DNA of 64,000 nucleotides from Haberlea rhodopensis (lineage: Eukaryota > Streptophyta > Magnoliopsida > Lamiales > Gesneriaceae), in the NCBI GenBank assembly GCA_907163345.1, contig CAJQUN010001075.1, positions 1 to 64,000 on the forward strand. Direction: 5' to 3'. The notes under the pieces are model-generated. The model was not told the DNA's origin, made no database searches, and saw only the letters and a list, made by a program, of their open reading frames with translations. The position numbers and the translations under genes are program-made. Positions 1 to 11,474 of this stretch are shown here, piece by piece. Within the stretch, counting starts at the first letter, position 1. The number at the start of each line of letters is the position of its first letter.

Positions 1-727
1 AAAAAACAAAAAAACGAAGGGATTTATTGGAAAAAATATATATTTTTTTGCATGAAGAACTTTCGGAGACACAAATATAGTTTTTTAAAAGTAAAATATA
101 TTGTTTTAAAATGTTTTCAATATATGAAAGAGTTCTATTAAGAACACAAGGAATACCAGATAGTTTACGGGCTTAACCTGATTACTTTTTTTAACCCCTG
201 CCTATAAACATGACACATTCTGGTGTCACACAAGCATGCAAGATATCACGGGCCAAATAGATGTAGTTGAGACAAACGGTGAAGCGATACACAATACGAC
301 AATTAGTTCTTGAATAGTCAAGGACATAAGACGCGGCCTAGCAAGAACATATGAATTTATATAATCCGCAGCCACAGATAATTCACATAATTAGTTTTAA
401 TTACTTGTGTGATTCTGAAAAATAAGATTTGGAAAATATAGTTGTTTGGAGTGTAATATCGTCACTACTTGGAGAGCGATTGAGCATGGCTCTTGGACAG
501 CTTTATGGTTAATGGTTAGAGTTACACTGATACCATCAGCTATAACTTTCGGTAAAGCGACATGCGTTTGATCCTACAATTGCTATCAGAGCAAATATCA
601 CGTGTTTGATTCACATGAGTTGCAAGCTAGTACAATCATTCACAATGGTGTAATGTGAGCTGATCTGTTTCGATGTTGTGTGTGATAATGTGTGCGATAT
701 GGAAACCTTTGATTCTTATGAGGTAAT
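1..727. other. No gene seen; probable TE interior
   Basis: AT-rich sequence with no credible gene. It lies where the gag region of the minus-strand copia remnant to its right would continue downstream, so part of it is probably decayed element interior. No 3' LTR, polypurine tract or duplicated LTR end is visible here, so the left boundary of that element is lost or outside the window. Confidence 0.4.
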
Positions 728-2476
728 CTATATCTTCGTTGAACTGGTTTTTGAGTTAAAGTAGTTGGATGGTCTTCCTTGCCTTAGATCTTGCACCTCT
801 AGGTTTGGTCTGATAGACACAAAGCTTGCTAGTGCCTTTTCTTTGGCTTGGTCAACGTACCCAATTCCTTTTCTCAAACCTTGATCCCCGAAGGAGACTC
901 CTGTTTGAATTGTAGGCGCTTCAGTTTCATATACTGTGTTGGATCTAACTAATGTCATCTGTTTGATTTTGTTCTTTACCCAGCAACAGTTCAGATTCAT
1001 CTTTGGTGCAGTTATTGATATCAAAGCCTATGCCGGTGGATATCACCGACATTTCTTTGTACCTCTTGCAATTCTTCCAGTGATGCTCTTGACTTTGTCC
1101 ATGTTTTGAAAATATGAGAAAACTTAGCATTTTGTGTGCTAATTCTCTTGTTTTCTTCATGGAGCTGATCGTAAGAGATTTTCAGCTTGTTCAGCTCGAT
1201 CTGTAGATTATTGCACTCACCTAGCTCAGAGCAGCTTGGTTTGATATGCTCATCTATTTGATCATTGGCTTTAGCTTTAGTTTTCTCAAATGATTCAGCT
1301 AAAATTCTATAATCATTAGCCATGTCTTGCAGTGCGGACATAAGCTCTTCACGTGTGAATTCATTTGAGTCAAGATCGAATACCTCGTCTGTTTGACTCA
1401 TTTCTTCATCTGCCATTAGACATTGAATATCCTCTTCGCTTTCGCTGGATAAATATTCAGAGCTTTCTGAATCTGAGTCAGTCTGAGCCCACTTGCTGTT
1501 ACCTTCCTATGCTACTAGGACCTTTTGGGACTTCCCATGATGATTTTTGTGATCTTTGTAGTGCTTCTTCTTCTTGTCATCACGATGCTTTTCTTTTCGT
1601 TCATCTTTCTTCGGTCTGGTGCAATGTGCAATAAAGTGTCCGGTCTTACCACAATTGTAGCAAGCCTAATCATTAACAGCATCGTCTTTTCTCGATTATA
1701 GTGATAAGAAGGTTTAAAATTCCTTTTATTCTTAGACATGAATTTACCAAATTTCTTGATAAATAATGGCATAGCATCATTACTTATCTGTTCGATAGAT
1801 CGATCTGTTGAGGAGGTGGTTTGGTCTGGAATGGCTGCCAGTGCTTTATTTGGTTGAGATCTGCGAACAGATCATGAAGTTCAACTTTGTTCAGATCTTT
1901 AGACTCCCTCATTGCAATGGTCTTGACGTCCCATTCTTTTGGCAATGCTCTCATTACTTTCAGAGCAATCTCTCTATTAGAGTATTCCTTGCCCAGACCA
2001 TTTAGTTCATTGATAATGCCAGTGACTCTTTCATCAAACTCGTTTAGAGTTTCTCCAGGCTTCATTTTTATGTTCTCAAATTTTTGTAGAGCAACAGTCA
2101 GCTTGTTTTCCTTAGTCTGGTTGTTCCCTTCACATAGCTGTGCTATCTTCTCCCAGATTTCTTTAGCAGTTGAGCACATTTTGATTTTACTGAACATATT
2201 CTTGTCCAACGTCTTGAACAAGATATCTTTGGCAACGTTGTCTAGATTTGCTTTCTTTCTTTCTTCATTCGTCCAGAGGGATCTGTCCTTCTCGACCATT
2301 TGGGGTTCATCACCAGTAATGGCGACTGCCGTATTGACTTTCAGAATTTTCATTGGTCCATCAGTGATGACGAACCACATATCGTCATCCTGTGCTGCCA
2401 GATGAGCTTGCATTCTGATTCTCCAATCATCATAGTCTTCTTTTGAGAACATGGGAATCTTGTTGAATGATGCCAT
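728..2476 (-). pseudogene. Decayed Ty1/copia gag polyprotein
   Basis: Gag of a copia-type LTR retrotransposon, the RNA-packaging capsid protein, now broken. The N-terminal ORF (2476 to 1784, 230 codons) starts MASFNKIPMF, has YDDWRIRMQAHL near residue 15 and the UBN2-type gag core (MCSTAKEIWEKI, LNEFDERVTGIINEL, MRALPKEWD). A CCHC zinc knuckle (CX2CX4HX4C, starting CYNCGKTGH) lies at about 1630-1665 in another frame, just after a stop. A glutamate/lysine-rich coiled-coil-like tail is read at 1416-1021 and continues through a further frame change to about 728. At least two frameshifts and a stop make it non-functional. The ATG lies about 35 bp inside the primer binding site at 2511-2523, as expected for an element transcribed leftward. 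No protease, integrase or RT follows to the left within the window. Confidence 0.8.
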
Positions 2477-2510
2477 CAGTCCAAGTATCTTTGATGATTA
2501 AGACGACCTG

Positions 2511-2523
2511 CTCTGATACCACT
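2511..2523 (-). promoter_or_regulatory. Primer binding site (initiator Met tRNA type)
   Basis: On the minus strand this reads TGGTATCAGAGC, the standard plant copia primer binding site complementary to the 3' end of initiator tRNA-Met. It separates the LTR on its right from the gag remnant on its left and fixes the element's orientation. Confidence 0.8.
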
Positions 2524-3715
2524 TGTTAGGATCGGTCCGGAGTGTTTAGAGGGGGGTGAATGAACACTCCTTTAAAATTAATCCTTTGTGATTTCTCTCG
2601 GGTTAGTGAGTGAAATCTATTTCTTAATCAACTTCTCAGCAGAACAGATCACTGAATATGATAGTGCGGAACGATCTGTTCTACACTAGTAAGAACGGCT
2701 CGATGGCTTAAAGACTGTAACGTAGAGCGGAGAGATAAAAGACAGAATATGTTTCTGGAAGTTCGAATGTGGTGTAATCCTTCTACGTCTCCCCTTCTTC
2801 CAATTAAGGAAGGATTCCACTAGAAGACTTTGATTTATACAATCCTGTTGTACAAACCCGATTCAGCTTGATTTACCTCACTACTAGACGGAAACTCCTA
2901 ATCTCTCGATCTGTTCAGACACACACTGTCTGACAGTTACAATTGATTCTCACTTCTCTATCTTAGTAAAAATTACACAAGATAGAGTAATTTTGTCTAT
3001 GCACACAATGATCCTGAGATGATCAAATATTACAATATGCTTGTGCTTATGAAAACTTTCGGCTCAAGAATATCTGGACTTGTAACTTGTGCTGTTTTGT
3101 TTTCTTTTCGTTTCTTGATTGATCAGATTCTCTTCTTGAGCTCTTTAGTTGCATCCTTATATAGTTGATTGTACCAACGACATTATTTCCTTTTCTGTGC
3201 AACTCTTGACTCTGCTTAAACTCTGAATAAGCTACAGTCTTATTCTTTTAGGCACTTGCCATTCTGGTTCATGCTTTCGGCGACTGTCAGGTAAGCTCTT
3301 CTTTGTCTTCTGACCTTTTACGGTAATCTTTAGTCCTTGGTCTTTTTCAGCATTAATTGCAACATTAAATGCTTCAATAAATAGCCGTTAATAATTCAGA
3401 CTGAAGATCAAAGCTTATTCAACCTTGTCTGCTCTGATCTGATTATTGTTGAGATCGATCTGAAGCTTCGATCTGGTCAGGTTGATGTTCATCGATCCGT
3501 TCTGATTTTTGCGATAGACCATATCAGCTTGATCTGCTTTTGTCATGGTTGATCGGTCTGATCTGTTTTGTCATCTTTAAAATCCGGAACTAAAAGCATC
3601 AAATATATGCCACAATAACATGAATACACAACATTATGATTCCAACAATCATATATCTCAATCCACATGTAAGCAACATCACATCAATAATAAGATCAAT
3701 ATTCGTACGCCAACA
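2524..3715 (-). repeat. 5' LTR of the decayed copia element
   Basis: About 1.19 kb bounded by TGTTAGGATC at the left and GCCAACA at the right (TG...CA, short imperfect inverted termini). It abuts the primer binding site. The end next to the PBS carries the GAGGGGGGTGAATGA motif that also ends the LTRs of the gag-only copia element at 41826-54244, so the two families are related. The interior from 3420 to 3590 is unusually rich in GATC-containing words. No matching 3' LTR is visible in the window. Confidence 0.7.
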
Positions 3716-4966
3716 GTACCTGTTGTGCGAGATAAAATATATAATGTCAGGCGTCAATGTTTAACCGCCTCTCTGTCATATCATGTGTGATGGTGCTACA
3801 TGAATACCAACAATGTACAATGTCATAATAGGATTCACCATCAAATGCCATAACAAGATAACATTTTTCAACATTTAAACCCTAGCGATCGATCATCCAT
3901 AATCACGAGATCGATCGCCTAAACATTGGTGCCGTCAGAGATTGATCTCTATGTTTTACGCGATCGATCTCTTACCCGCGATCGATCGGTCACAAATACG
4001 CGATCAATCGCTACATACTTTACAAAATTATTGTCCATTCGCGATCGATCGATCGCCTATCATTACGCAATCGATCGTCATGGTTACAAACCGCCTTAAA
4101 ATTTTATCAAGTTTCGGTGATCGATCGCCCTCTGAATAGCGATCGATCGCACTGCTCTGTTATTTTCAGAACATGGCTAGTTTGAAGCTTATCCTCGTGA
4201 TTCTCACCCTACACCTTTATTTCCAACAATAAAACTTGATAAAAGCACTACCAAAACATCATATGTACTTATTTTCTGCATAATTCAAGATTATTCCTTC
4301 TAATTCCATCTAGACCAACTCAAGAAGAATCAAGTAAATATTTACCATGCTCATATGTTTAACTACTACACATGCACCTCAAATGCTAAGGAAACCTTAC
4401 CAAGAAGTTTTGAGTTCCCTTCACACAAGTTTGTATCTTGATTTCCAAGTTGAAATCCAAGAAAAGAAACAAGAATGAGCAAGAGTTTTGGGAGAGCACC
4501 TTGTGTAGAGATTTGTATGTGTGTTTAGGTGTATTGTGAGTTTCCAATCTGAGTTTGTTTTAATATATCCTCAAACATGAAATCCAAATACATGTAAAAT
4601 TTATCTCAAACTCAAATGCAAATTCAACCCATCGTCTTCTCTTGTCTCAGATCACTAAGTCATTTACACCTAACTCATTCCATGTACTCTATTGTATATC
4701 AAAATCATGTACTACAACAATGACATTTAGTTGTTCTCAACTATTCTTACCTCATTAACCATGTACTAAACCAAGTCCTTATAATGGTTCATGCTCAACT
4801 ATACATCTTGCTACAAATTCAAACAATGTATGCACCAACAACTCAACACATATAATATGATTATCATACTCGATTTAACTCGAACTCGAGTCCACATCAT
4901 GTCGTAATTATCTCATAATTATGCAATAATCACATCAAACATGTATGCTCATATCGAGGCATTACA
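3716..4966 (-). repeat. Remnant of an LTR related to the 54519-56670 solo LTR
   Basis: Gene-free. Read on the minus strand it begins TGTAATGCCTCGATATGAG (ending at 4966), which aligns with the TGTGATATCCCCGAAATGA start of the solo LTR at 54519. It carries a CGATCGATCG cluster in the same relative place and ends in similar sequence before 3716. The copia LTR to the left is inserted at or near its 3' end. The similarity was judged by eye and is diverged. Confidence 0.45.
3888..4152. repeat. Cluster of CGATCGATCG palindromes (cluster 1)
   Basis: Within about 260 bp the 8-12 bp palindrome GCGATCGATCGC or a one-base variant (GATCAATCG, GAGATCGATCGCC) occurs about ten times at irregular 15-40 bp spacing. 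It is not a regular tandem array. The apparent ORF here (repeated AIDRS-like peptides) is a by-product of the motif. Confidence 0.8.
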
Positions 4967-6006
4967 CATACCGTTCTAAGATTCAATGTCTCTCTAAGGT
5001 TCCATTCATGCAACCTTCTAACAATGTTCATATGAATCAAACATAAAACGTCACATCTCGAAATTCCCAAAAATTTACAAATTTTGAAATTTCAGCAACG
5101 GCGATCGATCGCCTTCCAGCGCCGATCGATCGCTCGCTACATTTTTTTTGAAAAGCTCGCGATCAATCGCTACTGGCCAGCGTTCGATCGCTGGCCTATT
5201 CCACCCCTACTTACTGCCCCCCTCACGATTGATCGCCCGTTTCTTGCGATCGATCGTGTGTACTATTCATCGCCACACAAACTCATTTTTCTTATCGCTC
5301 GACGCCTAGCGAATGATCGCTAGGCTATGTTTCAGCCAAAACTAGCGATTTTCATGCAAAAACGAACCCAACACACACCATAACTCATTTATTCCTTCCA
5401 CCACTCCACAACCATGCATAATAAACACCACAATCTTCATTACATTAACATAAAAACAATCTAAAATCAAACCCCCCTAATTTTCACCAAAATCAATTGA
5501 CAAATAAAACCGATTAAGGTAAGAATTAACTTACCCAAGGTTACTTGATCATCATTACAAAATTCCATTAGAATCCAAGCCTTAATCTTTACCAAAAATA
5601 GAAGAAAAATTGAAAGGGAAGAATAGAGGATTTTTGTATGGAATTAGTTTGTAAAAATGGTGAAATGCGTGTAGATAAGTTGGATATATAAAATTCATTT
5701 TGCAATTAAGTCTCCAACTTTAATTCACACTACAATTTCACCCCAACTTATTATTTATCTCAAGTCCCTTGATTATTGATCAACTTCAATAATTACACTA
5801 CAATTTCAACTCATAAATATCTTCATAATCCACATGATTCATTTATATCAATTACTAATTTAATAATTGTGACCCGGTCATAATTCTCAACCACACTCGA
5901 TTTATTTCAAAATCGAATTCAGATATAAACTGGTATCATTCCCAATTATCCCTTCATTACTATAATAAACTCAATTTAATTCGGTTAATTATGTTTCAAG
6001 CATTAC
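4967..6006 (-). repeat. Second LTR-like remnant with CGATCG cluster
   Basis: Gene-free. Its right end, read on the minus strand, starts TGTAATGCTTGAAAC, resembling the LTR start at 4966. It carries its own CGATCG cluster. It may be a second, older copy of the same LTR family or a broken host LTR into which the 3716-4966 copy inserted. Confidence 0.35.
5100..5325. repeat. Cluster of CGATCGATCG palindromes (cluster 2)
   Basis: About eight copies of GCGATCGATCGC and degenerate forms (GCGATCAATCGC, GCGTTCGATCGC, GCGAATGATCGC) at irregular spacing. The GC-rich cluster stands out in otherwise AT-rich sequence. Confidence 0.8.
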
Positions 6007-6283
6007 ATCATATCCTCCTATATTTGTAATTTATTGCCGGCATCCAATCAATCTTTTAATAGATTACACATTTATACGGTATTTACTTTCATTTTACTTC
6101 ATTTTTCATCAAGTTCTCTGACACCTGCACTAAAACATTACTCCGATGGAACTGTGGATATCATAAGAAAAATCTTTATAATTTTTACCATGAGAAAGAC
6201 ATAAATTTTAAACTCTTGTTTTCTAGCAACTGAACCATTAAGAAATCAAAGAGTCGTTTTTATTTTTTCTAAATGAGATTCTA
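6007..6283. other. AT-rich, no gene seen
   Basis: Lies between the LTR-like remnant and the hAT remnant. It may hold the extreme C-terminal part of the hAT transposase, but nothing is readable. Confidence 0.4.
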
Positions 6284-7201
6284 GTGATTTCAACCCATCT
6301 TTCACACACAAATTTAAAATATGACATGCACAACAAATATGAAAAAGATCATCATTTAAAATATGTTCAAATAGGTTTTAAAATGAGTATTTGCGGAGGT
6401 ATTATTAGATGCATTATCAAAAGAAATAGAGAATATTTTATTACTAATATTATATTCATTAATTACTTGCATAATGACATTAGAAATAACTCCACACGTA
6501 TAAGGCCAATCAATTTTTGCAAACCCAAAATTCTTTTTATTTATATCCAATTATCATCAATCAAATGTCATGTAACACACATATATGATGCATTGCCAAT
6601 ATAAGTTGTCTAAATATCACTGATTAGTGCTACTTTTGAAGAAAACTTCCCTAAATATGAAATTAAATTTGCTTTATATTCATTAAAAATTGTGAACGCA
6701 TTCGATTTAATAGTATTTCTTCAAAATATTTTATGTTGGTGTTACAAATCTAAATTAATATAATTAGTGAATTTCGCACCAACCCCCATTGGAAAAAGGT
6801 TTATCCGTCCATACTATGTATTTAGCTAATTCTCACATATATCTTTCAGCCGAATAAGTGAAAAATCCTAAATTCGAACCGCTACTACCACCATTATGAA
6901 ATTGTGAAAGAGTAGTTTGACTACATCATTAGGTTCTTTATCATTCTTAACCATATGACTAAGTAAATGGCATGTCCCACCCAAAAAAACATATGCATAA
7001 TCCTTTTTTATGTTTTTTACAAACTGCTCTTGTGATATTTCTCTCGGCATCTTCAACATCAAAATAATTTTCAAATATTACTAGTTTTTTTCTAGAAGTT
7101 TTTCTAGTAGATGATTCAACATTTCGTGTGTTTTCTTCTTCATTTTGATATTTATCAATTTCATCATCATAACATACATTGATATAAGTTGAATCGTCCA
7201 T
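6284..7201 (-). pseudogene. Dead hAT (BED-zinc-finger) transposase fragment
   Basis: Remnant of a hAT-superfamily DNA transposase of the plant BED zinc finger/RICESLEEPER type, which would cut and paste its own element. Reading leftward from 7201, an acidic N-terminus starts MDDSTYINVCYDDEID. A degraded BED finger follows at about 7075-6960 (a CKKH... then GGTCHLLSHMVKND block, crossing a frame change). Fragments of the catalytic domain follow, including a DIW-like block near 6610 and the diagnostic FSISFDNASNNT at about 6400-6440. Several stops and frame changes separate these blocks, so no full protein is possible. The C-terminal dimerisation region is not visible. Sequence at 7560-7700 probably belongs to the same element. 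Confidence 0.7.
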
Positions 7202-7449
7202 TATTATCTAATAAAACAACAAAATAAATGTTACCAAATATTTTGCATTGTGCCTTGTATTGCCAAATATTAAGAGACAAACATTTTTCTTCTTGCTTAC
7301 AAATTGATATATTAGAGAATTGAAAGCTTAGAGAATTGAGAAATGATCCAACAAATTATGAGAATAAAATGATTCTCATATACTCAATTTATAACATCAA
7401 AATCATTATTTTTTTTTTCAAACGATCATATTTTTGACCGTTTGTAGTT

Positions 7450-7556
7450 ACCGATCGATCGGCAAGCAATTGTCAATCGATCGGTAAAGATCTAATTTTA
7501 TAATGGAAAGCTACGACATCTGGCGATCGATCAGCAACCATTTGCCGATCAATCGC
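7450..7556. repeat. Small CGATCGATCG cluster (cluster 3)
   Basis: Four CGATCGATCG-like palindromes in about 110 bp (CCGATCGATCGGC, CAATCGATCGG, GCGATCGATCAGC, CCGATCAATCGC), upstream of the dead hAT transposase start. Confidence 0.7.
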
Positions 7557-7564
7557 AACACACG

Positions 7565-7700
7565 CGTGCTAACGGGCCGTGCCATGGCAAGGCCCATGGG
7601 CCAGTAACTCTGGCCCAGCACGACCCGTTACTGTAGCTCCACGGGTCGTACCTTGCCGGGCATCGTGCCGCCCGCCCGGCTCTTCACTTGCCAGTTTCCC
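7565..7700. mobile_element. GC-rich subterminal region of a hAT-like element
   Basis: Rich in GGCCC, GGGCC and CGGGTCGT words in both orientations (ACGGGCCGTGCC, AGCACGACCCG, CACGGGTCGTACC). Such subterminal repeats are typical of plant hAT elements. It lies on the N-terminal side of the transposase remnant. No terminal inverted repeat pair or 8-bp target duplication could be defined. Confidence 0.4.
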
Positions 7701-10075
7701 AAAACTTGCAGATCGCCGCCACAAGCCGCCGACCAGAAGGATGGTGACTGCACCTGGAAAATAATGTAAAATGGTTGAAATTATGTAGGTGCCAGGCGAG
7801 ATTTTCAAGTGAAGTATACGAATATGTAGTTTTGAAGAGAAGACAGGAGAAGATAGGGTTAGCGGTACGGTTATGCAATTGAAGTCGCCGAAGAATATTA
7901 CGATTTTATAAAAAAAATATATATATATTAAGAAGTCGCAATCTTGCGCCTTCTTTAAAAAATTAATTTTTTTTAAGTCGCGTACTCAGACTTCACATCT
8001 CAGTAGACGACTTTGGTAAATTTAATAAGCAAATCCAAATTGAGTTCATTTGTTAAAAGAATTTTTATTTTAAGTTAATTAATTAAAAAAAACCCTATGT
8101 GTTTGTTTATTATAAGGGGAGGGGACTCGAACTCTCACCAAATATGAGAGAGTCCTGATAACAACTATCGGGGTCCTTGCCTGTCAAAAACCCATAGGTT
8201 TGGGCACACAAGAATGCAAATAAAACAAGCTATTTTTTCATCACTTGGTCTAAAAGACTGAAATAATAATGGTGGAAAAGACATTAAAGCTGCGGGTCAA
8301 GGGTAGTAAAGGGTGGGTGGGGGACAAACTCAAGTTGTGAAATATGATTATGAATCTATGATTACATATTTCATTATGATTCGTGACAACTCTTTAAGTA
8401 GTTAAGAATAAGATTAACATTTAATTTTTTTCATGTTATAAATCTTAATCCGAAACATTCCACAATACTTAATCATTGTGTGCAAATTTCTTGATCATTG
8501 CATGGTCCATGTGCAAACCACGATTGGATTCCATCCATGGCTCTAATATTCATCACTTCTATGCTAAGAGAACAATAAAGGACATTACTTCCTGACTTTG
8601 GAGTTATATCAAATTCATTTACTAGCATATGAAATTAAGTTAAACTATTAATTAATTTAAATCATATTCATATTTTTTTTAATGGAATGAGTATGACAGT
8701 CCCGCTTCTCTTCACTTAATAGTTTGAGATTGCATGAATTTGGAGGATAAAAATTAAAATTTAAAGGATAAAAGATGGTGTGAGATAATTAATAAAGTGT
8801 TTGCTTGGCAAAAGTAAAATGATATTATTAGACAATTTTTACCCTTATTTATAACTTTTTTTTTTAATATAAAATCGTTCTCCTCGAATTCAAAACTAGG
8901 ATTTCCCTTATTCAATTCCAAATTAACAATACCCAACTACAGAGTGTTGGGAAAAAAAGGAAACCTTACTCTATAAAATAATCCTATTATTATCCCACAA
9001 GGCAAACATAGCTTAATAATAGTTTGAGACTACACAAGGTTGAGCAATTCATTATGATTTTACCAAAAATAGCTGTAGATAATAATGTAAATCGATTTTT
9101 TTTTTGTTTGTTTTTGTAATCCACAGTTCAAGTGCCATTCATCCATCATGTATTTGGGAAGGAGGGTTTTATACAGGTTTTGAACTCGAGATATTATACA
9201 AAATTGGGACATCGAGTGGCATTGGGTCAAAATGCATGTGGCATTTGCAATTGTTGCTAGGATAGATTATGGGAGAGCTAATATGTAAGACTTGACTTCA
9301 TATTACTTTGGATATGATATAACTTTTGCATTTGGATTTGAGGGGTATTTGATGAAACGATTTGAAATAACTTCATATTGAGAAGAATCTAAAACTGATT
9401 ACAATGAAAATAACTAGTTAAAGTTTTGAAATCCATTGTAGAACGAATTTATCCAAACAACCCAACAGATTTAATTTTATGCATTTGAAATTCTTAGTTT
9501 CAAATCTTTCAACCCAATGTACTTGTATGGAATTAGGATCTAGAAAGAGTACAAATTCTTAAATTTCAGTGAGTAAATTATCAAGACTTGCTTATAAGAT
9601 GGAGACATGCAGTGTGGAAGGTGAACCATTTATGTGTAACGAGAAATTCCAAGGTAGCGATATTAAATTTTGAAATTGGAGGGGTAAATAAAATGGTCCC
9701 ATGAGAAGCGTAGTACGGTTTGCGGATGGTGATAAGTATTGGATTGGATAGGCTAATTATGAAAGAACGGTGAAGAGTTTGGCCATGTGCCTGCCGATTG
9801 TACACAATTATTACACACAAATATAAGGAGAAACAGACCAAAAGGAGATAGAAGTATGGGAGCAGGCATTAGCAACTTTCCGATGTTGACCAACCAAACT
9901 CTCATGATAATTTAATATTTAAATACCATACTTGTTTCGCATAAGTTGCAAACATGCAATTAATTATTGCACCAAAACATATGTGGGCATGTAGATTCAG
10001 AATTTGTAACATTAGAGACAGACGGGATAGCATGTAGAGTGTGATGGCTGGGTAACAACCAGAAGCATTTTTGTT
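7701..10075. other. AT-rich intergenic, no gene seen
   Basis: About 2.4 kb without convincing coding sequence. The short ORFs are not recognisable and have no splice or family support. The only structured stretch noticed is the tRNA-like sequence at 8090-8190. Confidence 0.5.
8090..8190 (-). repeat. Possible degenerate SINE
   Basis: On the minus strand GAGAGTTCGAGTCCCCTCC contains a good Pol III B-box-like core (GTTCGAGTCC), preceded about 40 bp upstream by loosely A-box-like sequence and followed by an AT-rich tail. No target duplication was found. Confidence 0.3.
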
Positions 10076-10347
10076 TAGGAAATATACCCTTCAATATTTT
10101 AAGTTAGAACTCCATATATTCTTAGCATGGTATCAGATCGACTTCTCATGGCTACGTCACACGCATTCTCACCATCACCCATGTTATCAGTCTACGTATT
10201 TGACTTATATAATGTCACACATGAGGAGATATGGTGAGAATTGTCTCATATTGAGATTTTACAAACTATGCTAGCTCTTTATAAATACATGTGCAATTTC
10301 AGTCATTGTCAATTGATTTTGAGTTAAAACCCCATATATTTTTAACA
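10076..10347 (+). mobile_element. TRIM-like miniature LTR retrotransposon remnant
   Basis: A short sequence ending CCATATATTCTTAGCA (about 10076-10127) is followed immediately by TGGTATCAGATCG, a Met-tRNA-type primer binding site. About 85 bp later a 135-bp segment (10213-10347) starts TGTCACACATGAGG, contains CTTTATAAATAC and ends CCATATATTTTTAACA. The ends of both segments align, as expected for a truncated 5' LTR and a full 3' LTR. The interior is far too short to code. The boundaries are by eye and no target duplication was confirmed. Confidence 0.45.
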
Positions 10348-10611
10348 ATTGTTGCCAGCAATCACACCCTTTTTTTGCACTCTCTTAAATAATCTATGTA
10401 GCTTAATACGACCTTAATCCTTGCACTAGCCGTAATGTACCGGCAGAAGCTAATATTCTAAGTAAATTTAAATTATACAATGTTTATAAAGTAAATGGGA
10501 TCCGTTATCTGAAAATCTTGTGAGGGCCTGATTATAACCGTTTTTCAGAGAGATCTCCTTTCATTTTTCTTTTTTTCCTTTTATCCTCCTTTTTTATTTT
10601 AATATGTGATT

Positions 10612-11192
10612 ACCTATGTTGCAGGGATACGGATACGCGGATACGTGGATACGCAGATACTGGTATGACTGCACGGGATTTTCAAAATTTGTAGGATACG
10701 ATACGTCCGGATACGACAAATTTTATAAATTTATTTATATATATAAATATATATTTAATAATATTTGTAATAAATCAAGTTTCAAGCATATAATCAACAT
10801 TAAACACATTAGAAATCAGAATAAAGTTGCAAACTCACCAACTTCAAGACAAATGGTAAAATATTAATCCAGGACATCTAAAAATTCCAAGCATATAATC
10901 GACATAAACACATTAAAGTGGTTAGGAAATAGGGATTTACTTAAATAATTTAATTTTAATTACAATTTCAACCCTATTTTTTTTAAATTTTTGAAAGTTC
11001 CCGTATCCTACCCGTGTCGGATACGGTCAACGGCGTATCTTGACCGTATCCGAAATAAAAACTTATTTTTTATCCTCACATACGCCACGTGGCGTATTCG
11101 ATACGTATCGGTGCCGTATCCACGCGTATCCGTATCCCAGAAGTATCCGATACTTGACGCAAATTTTTTTGGAGTATCGGTGCAACATAGGT
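10612..11192. mobile_element. TIR element built of GGATACG repeats
   Basis: Begins ACCTATGTTGCAGGGATACG and ends with the inverse TATCGGTGCAACATAGGT. Inside each end are runs of GGATACG/CGTATCC words, about 60 bp on the left and 180 bp on the right, around an AT-rich middle. This is a non-autonomous terminal-inverted-repeat DNA element. The superfamily is uncertain and no clean target duplication was found. Confidence 0.65.
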
Positions 11193-11474
11193 AATTATTG
11201 TACCCTCATATAATCACCCTCATCATATTCCGGAAAACACTATTAGTACGTCATTTTTCATAATTATGATAGTGGGTCCCCTTGTTCCTAACCTATAAGA
11301 TTTGGACACATCTAGCTTGTTTTCCCGAGGTGTTATTAATCATTACTTCACAGGCGATGTGATCTCTCATACCGTCTATCAATCATTTTAAGATATCTTA
11401 TGACCCCTTCCATGATCCCATGATTCTAGGGATCTTGTTCGTACAACTTCATATCCACATTCTAAGATAAAGAG

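Noticed and set aside
578..596. A plus-strand TATCAGAGC resembling a Met-tRNA primer binding site
   Set aside because: The core is CTATCAGAGC rather than TGGTATCAGAGC, and no LTR end precedes it.
3888..5325. CRISPR-like array of CGATCGATCG repeats
   Set aside because: Repeats are 8-12 bp, palindromic, irregularly spaced and in a plant genome; spacers are not of uniform length. No CRISPR.
7569..7808. GC-rich ORFs on both strands next to the dead hAT element
   Set aside because: They coincide with hAT subterminal GGGCC/CGGGTCGT repeats; codon structure is not maintained.
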